Source of the DNA: Taxillus chinensis
Lineage: Eukaryota; Streptophyta; Magnoliopsida; Santalales; Loranthaceae
DNA length: 64,000 bases
Direction of reading: 5' to 3'
Assembly (NCBI GenBank): GCA_023512835.1
Contig: CM042091.1
Span: forward strand, 5,131,079-5,195,078
The notes below the pieces were generated by a model. It did no database searches and was not told where the DNA came from. It saw only the letters and a program-made list of their open reading frames with translations. Within the stretch, counting starts at the first letter, position 1; each line of letters begins with the position of its first letter. Shown piece after piece: positions 10,079-21,689 of this stretch. The translations under genes were made by a program, and so were the position numbers.

Positions 10079-12166
10079 CCTTAGTGTGAAGAGAAAGCTT
10101 CTGTGCGTTACTACTTCAGCTTTAATATAACCAAATCCCTCCTCTTCGCACTCATCACCATAAGAATTAATATACTCAAAATAAGATTTAAACTCATCAT
10201 CAGAGTATTTAAATCCAGTAAGTACTACCACATAATATTTTCTACAATCCGTTGAATAATTGAGCCAAAATACTTGCCTGGGCATCATGAACACAGTGAG
10301 GATTATTAATGAGACTTTAATAATTACGAGAAATAACAACAAAAATCAATCCATTCATTCAAATAAGTTCATTGATAATTCTCATAACTTCATCGATTTT
10401 AGGGAACCTTACAATAATGATATCATCCTATATTAAAGAAAAAAAGGAAACAAAAGTACATAATAATTTAATAAAAAAAATGATAAGATGCGAGAACTAA
10501 GTTAATTTGATTAGTCAATTACCATGATTGGTGGATAAAATTCTGATAATTTAAATCCATGCGTGGAAAACCAATTGACATTGCCCCAAAACGATTTCAC
10601 CTCAGAAGAAGAAGTAGAACGATTATGATGAAGAAAATGCTTGGCAGAAACTAAATAATCAAACGTAAGCTCTTCTCGAGCTCTAATTAATCTTATTTTA
10701 CTCTCAACACAGGATGTAATTGCATGTGAAACGCAGACACCTAACAAGTTTAACCAACATTATCGTTAGATCAATAATAAATCCATTTAAAGAATAGGAA
10801 TAAATAAAAAAAATACCTTTCCCCAATTGATTATAAACTTTTTTTGATAAAATTTTAATACCATTAATAGTAGCATCTCTCCATACAAAATATTCATCCA
10901 AGCATCCCTGCGGAGGCAACAAGAGATCATTCAAATAAAAGTTTACACCTATCATTATATGTTATAAAAAAGATGCAAGTTCAATGGAAATTGCTCTTGT
11001 TGGCATCTTAGACATTGTGTGATTCAAATTAAATGTAAACTGATTTTTCAATAGCCAAATAAAAAATCATAAAAAGAACACCATGAAATCAACTAGTTTT
11101 CATCTTAGGCTTCTCTCCTATATTTTCAAGAACACATTAAAGGACTTTTAACAAGAATATGGAACCAACTGAAAGGGAGGAAAGACCACTTTTGGGCATA
11201 AGATAAGTTATTTAGCACCCAAAAAAAACTCTAAAACAAAAGGAACCAAAAATAAAATTAAACACACAAATTTAATTGGTGGTGCACACAAGATTTGTAT
11301 TATTGTGATTTTATTTACTCTGCCCAAAATGTTTGCCTCAGCTTGCTCTAGTATCTCAAGATTTCAATCTTTAAAAAATTAATATTACTTTTTGCTACGA
11401 TTTTAGTTAATTTTAAATTGCAACATGATTTTTCATTTAAAAAATAAAAATAAAAAGCCTAAAAGCCCTTAAACGCTCCAAAACTAATGAGACACCTCCT
11501 AGTAGTGAATCTATCAATTAAATATAATCTTAATATTAGATTAATGAACAACTTAAATTCTCGTTCTTAAAAAAAATTAATACCTGCAATATCTTTCCGA
11601 ACCCTACCGTACCAGGTTTGTTGAGCGTAAATCTAAGGAAAATGAGATCTGAAAGAGGAGGAAGATGGGTGTTGAAGTACGGATCTCTCGCTGCTGCACC
11701 CGCCATGCCGCTCCCGCAGCCCTTCATACAGAGGGCAACCATTATAATTACTCTATGTTCTGCTCATATTCAAAATAGCTTACATCTACAATCCTAATTG
11801 AGAAATAAGCAATGCATCAGAGGCATAAACTAACAACAGATCTTAACCCCAAAACAGATGGAAAACAAAAACCCACAAAGAATCGATCGAGGAATCGAAA
11901 CTAACCTCGAGGAAAACCTAGGCAGCCAGGCGAGAGACAGAAGAGTCTGGAGAGAGAGAGCTCGCTAGGACGCTCATGGCTTCTACTCTGCTTCTGGTTG
12001 TCGTTTTCGTCCCGAAGGAGACAGCGACTGCTAAGAGCTCCTCCTCCGATCCATTATTCACGGGCGAGAAGTTGCTCCAGAAAAAAGCAGTTCGCCGCCT
12101 TCTGCGATTGGTTGGCCGAGAGAAAAGGAGGCCGCCTGGGTCACGTGATTCAACGAGGAGGAGCAA
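10079..12166 (-). pseudogene. Degenerate papain-like (C1) cysteine protease gene
   Basis: Minus-strand exons splice cleanly for the first part: a likely 5-prime UTR exon ending at ~11906 (GAG/GTTAG); exon 11742-11584 starting MVALCMKGCG and ending GFGKILQ (TTGCAG/GTATT); exon 10907-10817 giving WRDATINGIKI...VYNQLGK; exon 10740-10523 giving GVCVSHAITSC. Joined, VYNQLGKGVCVSHAI aligns with the papain active-site segment (NQ-G-x-C-[WV]-[AS]-F), with the catalytic Cys kept but the usual Trp replaced by Val and Phe by His. A further piece at ~10283-10079 (DCRKYYVVVLTGFKYSDDEF) looks like the following region, but its frame does not match the phase of the exon before. No propeptide motif, catalytic His or Asn was found. 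It is probably a truncated, inactive member; expression is possible. Confidence 0.5.
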
Positions 12167-12182
12167 CTAGTACGACGACAAC

Positions 12183-12399
12183 AAGAGCACGGAGACTCAG
12201 CACCGACGACCAGGAGCCGCTACTTTCGACGGTGGAAGAATCGAACGCCGCGGAGGATGACCGCAGTTTTGGCCGGACGGAAACGACGACGCTGCAGAGG
12301 CTGTCGAGTGGGAGCAGCTATGCCGGGAGCCTGTTCTCCTTTACGACATTTGACGGGAACCTGTCGCCGGTGCTGTCGGGGCCGTTGGAGAGCAGCTGA
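12183..12399 (+). pseudogene. Possible fragment of a CTR1/EDR1-like Raf kinase N-terminus
   Basis: A plus-strand frame reads EDDRSFGRTETTTLQRLSSG followed by SSYAGSLFSFTTFDGN. The Ser-rich LQRLSSGSSYAGSLFS phrase resembles the N-terminal region before the CTR1-type domain in some plant Raf-like MAPKKK proteins. The frame ends at a stop at 12397-12399 and a strong donor (GACAG/GTAAGT) follows at 12423. No kinase domain is present. The same DNA overlaps the GC-rich 5-prime exon of the papain-like gene on the other strand, so part of the open frame may be fortuitous. The resemblance is recalled, not computed. Confidence 0.35.
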
Positions 12400-12741
12400 G
12401 CAGGAGGCGGAATCGAAAGACAGGTAAGTAGGGTTTGGAGGAAAACCTAGGCGGCGGCATCGCTCTATATAATCCCACGATCCACTAACAGCACGTGATG
12501 ATTGGACTGAAATGTCCTTCCTCTGCCATGCCACGTGGGAAACAGTGCGGCAACGACCCAGGGAAGTGCTCCAGCGGCCAGGCCACGGCGACTTGAAGTT
12601 GGGGATTATCCGCGAGCAAGGCGTGTGCTCTGCTACACCAACCCTTCCTTTTTGAAGGAGGGAGGGGGGAGGGAGAGAGAGAACCTGAAGTAAGGGATTG
12701 GATTTTGGGAATGCTTGGCAGGAAAGGAAAGCCACGCAGGA

Positions 12742-12935
12742 CTTATGCATACATGCTATATCTTCGAATTTATTATATAAAATATTTATTGAATAAAAAT
12801 ACTTATTTGGGATGAGAATATATATATATATATATATTTATCGGATTAAAAGTTCCCTAGAAAGACAATGATCTGACCATTCTAACATAATTCAAACTAT
12901 TCACACTAACATAGTATTATTACTATACTAACAAA
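12742..12935. repeat. Dispersed duplication with (TA)n, copy 2
   Basis: Partner of 7866-8085. Both copies begin with TATGCATACATGCTATATCT and share the phrase GACCATTCTAACATAATTCA. The TA tract here is shorter (~12819-12836). Confidence 0.85.
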
Positions 12936-13140
12936 AATGCTCATTCAACTACAAACTATTTTACAAGAGATTTTCATCAAATTTGTTATAAAAATTATTC
13001 AATTCTAATTGAAACGTTGATTAAAAATTCTAAGAGAATTTTTAAAATGGAATTTTTGTTTTTACCCTTCCCAACCCCCACCCGGCAGAGGCGCACCATC
13101 ACACTGCTTCGCAGGGGCTTTAAAATGGGATGTTATAATA

Positions 13141-13992
13141 ATAAAAATTATTATATATGTGTATTTTAAATAAATACTTTAAATAACTGAATCACATCAA
13201 TATTTAAATAATATAAAATTAAAAATAATGAGCCAGAATACTTTAAAATGTAAATAAATAGAATCGACGAAGTCATGAAGATCGAGCGTGTTTGATATCT
13301 GTTCTTGGAATATGTTTTCTGTTTTTTAATATGAAAAACACGTCTTTTTTTGTTTAGCATGTGTTTTGGAAATAAATTTTTAAAAATAAAATATTAATTT
13401 GGACTCTGTACCACTGCCGCCCCCCCCCCGCCCCCCCCCCCCCCCCCCCCGTGCAAACCCCCCCCCCCCCCTTCCACCCTGTACCGTCCCGGCCCTTAAT
13501 TTTGATACTCGAGTTTTGACGAATAAAAAACAAAAGCAGAAAATAACAAGAAAAGAAAAAAAATAAAATTCGATGATAATTTTAAAAAATATTGAGTATC
13601 AAAATTCGGTACAAACATGTAATGGACTAATGGTTTCTTGGCCTTTTACCTTTGCTCCAGACAAAAAAACTAATAACAATGGCAGAGAAAAACCAAAAAC
13701 AAAAAGAGCACCAGCTATACTTTTCGCCCGATAAAAATGGCAATCAAAATATAATTTACAAGTGGACAGGCTTTCTCACACTAAGCTTCAAGACTGCTCT
13801 CTCAAGGAAACATATACCGACATACATACAAATATAAAATCACACTTCAAGGAAATAACCCAAAGCTCATTCTTGAAGTATCAGTCATTTAAAAACCACA
13901 CGAGGGAAACCCACACCATCTACACATTTCCCAAACATACAGTCAACAAACGCTGAAAACTGTAAAAGCCTTGACTTGGGCAAAACCAAAAT
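13141..13992. repeat. Dispersed duplication, copy 2 (partner 4470-5013)
   Basis: The strong match is 13633-13992. This copy is interrupted by unshared DNA at ~13265-13620, including the C-tract. It lies between copy 2 of the TA-containing repeat and the 3-prime end of the minus-strand gene at 14249, and could include that gene's downstream flank. Confidence 0.75.
13420..13471. repeat. Poly-C homopolymer tract
   Basis: About 50 bases that are almost pure C, interrupted only by single G and a GTGCAAA phrase, in otherwise AT-rich DNA. Such a tract is unusual in plant DNA and is a likely site of sequencing or assembly error. Confidence 0.9.
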
Positions 13993-14248
13993 GAGAGCCC
14001 TCAAACCACCAAACCTTCTCATTCCTTTTCTCACTCAAATTTCATCCGCTGGAGCTGGAGCCGGAGCCAAAGCTTTTTTTTAAAAAATTTATTGTTTCTT
14101 ACCTCTCTTATCAGACACTCAAACCTGAATCTTGAAGTGCTGCATGATTTTGTTTCGAACAATTTTTTGTTTTTTTAATCAGTAAGTTATTTTTGGATGT
14201 TTGGTTGTATAGCACTTTTTAATTTATCCCAATTTCTGAGGATCCATC

Positions 14249-17200
14249 TCAGCAATCTAACACCTCTGGCAGCTGATTGTTGTTTCTGCAGGCTTTAACT
14301 TCAGTCTCCTTGGCATCCATAGCAATATCTTCACCCATACATGTTTTTGTAACCGAAAACCCAGAATTCTGTGTAGCTATCGGAGAATCAGCAAACTCAA
14401 CTTTAGATTTTTCCAATATTGTTTCTGAGGGCTTTACTTCAGTCTCTGTAGTAGCCAAATCAATATCTTCAGCCATATCTGTTTTTATAGCTGGAAGCCC
14501 AGTCTTTCGCGTGGCTCTTGGAGAATTAGCAAGCTCTACTTCTGATTTCTCCAATACTATTTCTTCATGCGTTGGTTGAGGAACCATGGAAGTCTTAACT
14601 TCATGAATAAAATGCAAAGGAGAATCGACATGCTCAGCTGAGCTTGCTACAGACGCCGGAAGCTCGAAGGCACTGATGTTCTCTGAGGGAATGACAGCTG
14701 CTGTTTTATGGACACCGTTGTGGTTGTCCTCCACCCCTCCTGTTAACTTTCTATCGGGATCTTGTAGCTTGGAAAGGCTCTCTGGAACTGCATCCGGGTG
14801 CTTTTCAATCTCAACCACATTTGACTCCCTTCTTTTGACACTGAAATCACCATTGGTTTTTGCTCCTGACAAAATTTCTCCATCTGTATCCTTGATTTCA
14901 TTTGCTTCTTTAGCAATATGTTCCACACCAACCTGAGACAAATTGAGCGCTTTCATAATTGGTAATTGGTAAACCACTTGTTTCAATGGATATACTGAAG
15001 ATTGGGAACATCATCATATGCAATACACAATTCCAGTAATCAAGTTCAATGCTGGCGGGGTTTAATTTTTGAATTAATCATGCTCACACTGCATTATATA
15101 TAATAGATTATAGGCAAAAGTAAGGATAAATAAATTATGCATTTGGATCAATCTACAGAATTCAAACAGTTATGTTGCAAAATTTTAAAATGCCAATCAG
15201 TCATTAGAGAGAATCACGTCAGAAGTCACATGCAACATTCCTCTTGGAGACAATTTGCAAAGATTAGTAAGAAGAACAAGATATGTGACTAACAAGAACT
15301 TTGAATAAAATTAAATTGATTTTTTTTTCTTTTTTTGGTTTCATTTTTACCAATAAACTTGAAACATGTAATGCCATATGGTTGAGAGAATTACCTTGTG
15401 TCCCTCATGATTATCAGAAGGAGGTTCAACTATAGATTTTTCTACCTCAGGCAGTTGTTCCTCCAGCACAGCCTTTTCTTCGGAACGCATTCCTTGATCA
15501 TTGGAGTCAGTTGAAACCAGATTCTCATCCCAATCCTGGGAAACATTAATATGAGTTTTTTCAACAGAACTTAATGGGTGAATGTCACACAGCCCAGACT
15601 GATGAATGCCTGCTTGATCCATTAAATGTTTTTCCACAGTATCGGTTCCCTTAGATGATGAATTGGGATGAGCTATATACTGGTGCTCAACTGCCAAAGG
15701 AGGATGTGGTTCCACTGGTGCAGACGCTGTTGAACCTTCAGAAGACATAAATTTATCCCTGGGAGTAGTAAAATCTCCTTTCTCACTCGAACCTTCAACA
15801 CTGCTCTCTCCAACTAAACTTGATAAGGAGATTTGATCTCCTCTATTCTGCTCCACTTTATCAATATACACCATATCCTTCACAGCTACATTAATGTCTG
15901 AGGAAGGGCTCAAATCATTAGAAGCATTCTCAACAATAGATTCAGCCAATACCTCTCCATTACCAGGAGCCTCCTTATCTACCACATCCCCACGCACCTC
16001 AGATTCATTATCTGGGGATGGAAGAGCTGTTTTAAGTGATGCCATAGGTGAACCCATTTCAGATACTTCTACATGCAGATCAGAAGAAATAGAGGAAAAA
16101 GATCGTGAAGACAAGGCCTCTCCATTACCAGGAGCATCCTTATCTACCACATCCCCGAGCACCTCAAATTCATTATCAGGGGATGGAAGAACTGCTTTGA
16201 GGGATACCAGAGGGGAACCCATTTCAGATGCTTCTACATGCAGATCAGAAGAAACAGAGGAAGAAGATCGTGAAGATACATTTTTAGAATTTGCTAGGGG
16301 GCTGGAGTCATAAACAGGATCCTTGATATCAGTTGCATCAGTTGACCCACCAGTCAGTTTACAATCTGAATCCTGCAATGAAGGTTGCCGTGACATGCCA
16401 CACTTAAAAGGACCACCACTTTCTGGGTCTGGAGCTGCCAATCCTTCAGTTTGTTTCACATCTATGATCTCTTCACTCTCTTCTGACAGTGATGAAGTGG
16501 TTGATCTACTACTGTATTCCTCCTCAAGTTCGACAGCTTCTGTTTTTATATGAATCTCACGGTCATTGAGACCCACACTCAGAGACAAATTTTCTGTTTC
16601 AGACAAGCTTGACAGCATACTTGGCAGTCCTTTTTCAGAGCTTGATTCCACTTCACCGTGATTTTCTAAAGCATCTAATTTTATCTTGGGCTCATTGAGA
16701 TCCACATTTCTTTTTTCAACTTTGATATCCCCACACACAGAGTCCATTTCTCCAGAGGATTGGCTTCCACGTGCAACATGGTCGGAAGCCATATCGGTTT
16801 CTTGAACAAGATCATGCTCAACGATCGTCTTATCTTCCAGGTGCACTGGTGAACCCAAGGACTCGGTTTCAGGAAGAGCGCTCAGCTTAGAGTTACCTTC
16901 CCTTGATAGTCTTTGGAATGAGGAATAGCTAGTTCCTTCTGGAGCCAATTTACCTGGAAGGAAATATGATCTAAACTTGAGGTCTGATCTGTCTTGCCTA
17001 GGAATTCCTAAGTGTGAAGGTCCCAAGCTGAAACTTTCATGCCTCCGGAAAGCCATATCCTTCTGATGGGGTGGCATGAGCTCTTGGTGAAAACCTCCTG
17101 ATGTTAGGTCAGACTTTTCCACATTTGGGTCGTAAGGAATGTCAAAAGGGTTTCGTCTTGGTAACAAAATTGATGGAGCAGAACCAGGAATGGATGTGTC

Positions 17201-18514
17201 ATCATAGGAGTCATATGGCAGGTCAAATGGATTACGTTTCCCAGTTGAAATAGGTGCAACTGGGAAAGGAAGGTCAGTGCTTTCCAAATCTATCAGATTC
17301 TTTTCCTTCATCGTTGCCATGATTTTCCGTGCTTTTCTCCTAGCAAGAAGGTTCTCCAGCTGCCGGTTTCTTTCCAGTTCAGAAGTCCCCAAATCTATGA
17401 GATTCTTCTGGTCATCTTCGGTCCATGTGATTGCAGATTTAATAACATCACTCTTATCTCCTATTTGTGCCTCTTCATCATCATTATCATCATCACCGTC
17501 CTCTTCTTCCTCTTGATGTTCAATATCTTCCTCCAACTCATCACTTCCATCCTCGTTTTTGTGTGACTGCTCTGAAGCACCATCAAAGTCATCTTGTATG
17601 GGCTGAGGAGCATCAGAATCCAGGAGTGGGTGAAGCTCGTCTAGCATTGGGAGAATATCAGTCATTGATGCATCGGGCGAGGAACTTTCTGCGCCATCTG
17701 AGTCAGACCCAGACTCAGACCTAGAATCTGAAGAGTCATCACCACGATACTCGTCATGCTTCGAGGACCCTGGAAATGAAGCCAATTGCTCTGCAGAAAC
17801 ATTACCTATAGACTTTCTCAGTTTCAGTGATTTATCATGCTCCTCCTCAAGATTCTCCACTCCAACCTCTTGAACTCGCAGATATTGAATTTCAACATCT
17901 TCATCATCTCCCTCTAAACCTTTATCTTCCATTCCCACATCAAATGAGGTCTTATTTTCTTCAAGCCCCGAGTTAACAAATTCACAATTAGCTCGTTCAA
18001 CTGTCCGCATTTCAAACCGGAGTTCCTGGGATTTTCTATCAATCAAAGGGGAGTTACAAAATGAAGAATCATCTCGTTCAGTCAAGCTGATCTTTTTCCC
18101 AGCTGAACTCAAATCTGCAATGGCCTTCTCCAGAATGTCCCTCCTCTTCACTGTAAGTCTCTCTAAAGCGCAGTGCCCATCCCTCTCAATAGCACTGGTA
18201 GCACCTTTGGATGCCCTTGTTTTGAGAGATGTCGCCTCATGGGAACTCATATGATATTCTTTCTCGGTTTCAGGTATATTTGGCTTCCCGAAACTCAAAA
18301 GGATTCCCAACAAAATAGCAGTGCATACAAGAACAGGCGATGAAGACACCAAAAGGGAAAAAAGAAAAGGAGATGATCTATTCAATGCCATTGCAAACAG
18401 GATCATACCCACAGCAATTGGATGATTACAAACTGATCTGTAGCATGTTTTGAATGAAATTATGATAATTTTTCTGATCCAAACTCTCATTTGCAATAAA
18501 TCATAACCGCCCAT
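14249..18514 (-). CDS. Two-transmembrane acidic repeat protein (At5g17910-like, function unknown)
   Basis: Two coding exons: 18514-15395 and 14936-14249, joined in phase 0 across an intron with donor AAG/GTAATT and acceptor CTCAG/GTTGG; about 1,270 residues. The ATG at 18514 (MGGYDLLQMRVWIRK) is preferred because relatives start just before the first membrane span. Residues ~20-75 hold two hydrophobic segments around HPIAVGMILF and PVLVCTAILLGILLSFG, followed by PNIPE as in Arabidopsis relatives. The rest is long, acidic, Ser-rich and probably disordered, with KNLIDL repeats, two RNPFD[LI]PYD motifs (~440 and ~467), a 55-residue tandem duplication (DNA 15945-16275) and a 46-residue tandem duplication in the last exon. 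Relatives have been named cardiomyopathy-associated-like or dentin-sialophosphoprotein-like, which says nothing about function. Probably membrane-anchored with a long tail. Confidence 0.85.
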
Positions 18515-19080
18515 TTTATCTCCTCTCCCTACAGGGACTGATTGCCCTTTCAATCTGTTTCAGATATAAACGGGGTCAATCAGACAGGACCCATCAAAGA
18601 AATAGAGATCTACAATAAGAGATTAAAAACTCTGACCGAAAACAAACAAACAAATAAATAAAGTAACATGATAGGGGAAGAAGCTATAATAAGAACTTCA
18701 ACTCATTGCCCACCTGAAACCCAACGATTCCGGAGACGATGAAGATCAACTAAGTTCCTGAAATCCCAAATGAAATTGAAAAGATCTGAGAAAAAAGAGC
18801 TATGTATCGAAATATATGGAGGCAAAGCAGGAATTTTGGAGTGATGGGAAAATGAAAATTAAGGTTGAGAAGAGATATAGAATGAGTTACCAGCTTTACG
18901 ACCATGGAGATGAATGAAACCCTTTTGATGTACAAAAGACGTATCAAAAGCTATGCACCAAAGGGGAGGTGAAGAAGGGCTGTGAATTGAAAGACAGGAG
19001 CAAAAGAATGTATCCCCCCCTCTCTCTCTCTCTCTCTCTCTTTCCTTTCCTGAAACGGCTAAACCCATGTAATCATGATC
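18515..19080 (-). promoter_or_regulatory. 5-prime UTR and promoter-proximal region of the minus-strand gene
   Basis: Read on the minus strand, a GA microsatellite (CT on the plus strand, ~19018-19041), common in plant 5-prime UTRs, is followed by a possible donor AAGCTG/GTAACT at ~18889, a possible acceptor GGTTTCAG/GTGGGC at ~18711 and another, CTGAAACAG, at ~18556. This suggests a 5-prime UTR exon and at least one UTR intron. The transcription start is not fixed. Confidence 0.45.
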
Positions 19081-20039
19081 GTCCGTTAGGTCCAGCGTTG
19101 AGAAAAAAATAAAAGTTTGAATTTTGGTCCGAACGATGGGGAAGCAGTAGAAGCTTCATATTTTAAAATAACTTATACTAAACGCATCAATATAATGTTT
19201 CGGGAAATTAAATTAATTGCATAAAATAAATAAATTTAATATTATGCGTATGACATTTAATATTATAATGCGTATTACATATCATTTCACATTCCATAAA
19301 AATATGACATTGCATACCAAACGCAAGGCCGGAGATTGGGTTCCTAAGGGAGATTGTCCTCTCCCTTTGCCGCCCCTAATCCGTCATCATTCTCGTTGAT
19401 AGTGGGAGGCAAGCTTTGTATGCATCTAAGATATGCAGGTATGAAATTGTTGAAGGCCAAGATTGTTGAGAAAGGGTGGGGCTTGAACCTGAGAGGGCTA
19501 GGCTAGTGAGGATTTGGAAAGACGATGTATTCTTATACATCATAAACCCAAATTTTAATAATTAGACAAATGAATGAATGAACACATGCAGTTAAAAATT
19601 TAAAGTAATTTGAATCATAGACCATTACTTCCTCTTTTGTATACCAAATATGGGAATAAAAAATAAATATCTTTTCACTGCATTTTATAATACTTGCCAA
19701 TTAAACATACTATAATTGTTTATAAATAAATTTAAACATATTAAATGTTTGTGAGTAATTTGTATGTTTATAAAATCAATTTATAAGGTATACTTTATTA
19801 TTTTATTGGAAAAAATAGTGCTTATATTAGGTTTTTAAATAAATTTATAAATTTTTATTTTTTTTATTTCACATATCATCACTTGTTCTTTCCTTCTCAC
19901 AAGCTATTGGGAGTAAATGCACAGTCTCGGTCGTGAATCTTAGTGAAACGATCATCACACGCACTTTGCCTATGAGGTCTTTGTCCACGGGTTAATTATG
20001 AAAACGTTTTCCTTTTTTTTAAATTAAAAAAATTAAAAA
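19081..20039. other. Gene-free intergenic stretch
   Basis: AT-rich sequence with no supported gene and no clear transposon ends. Confidence 0.4.

Positions 20040-21689
<1,650 letters not shown>

Noticed and set aside
14277..17724. Several plus-strand frames opposite the large minus-strand gene
   Set aside because: Antisense shadows of the long acidic coding exons; no family resemblance or splice context.
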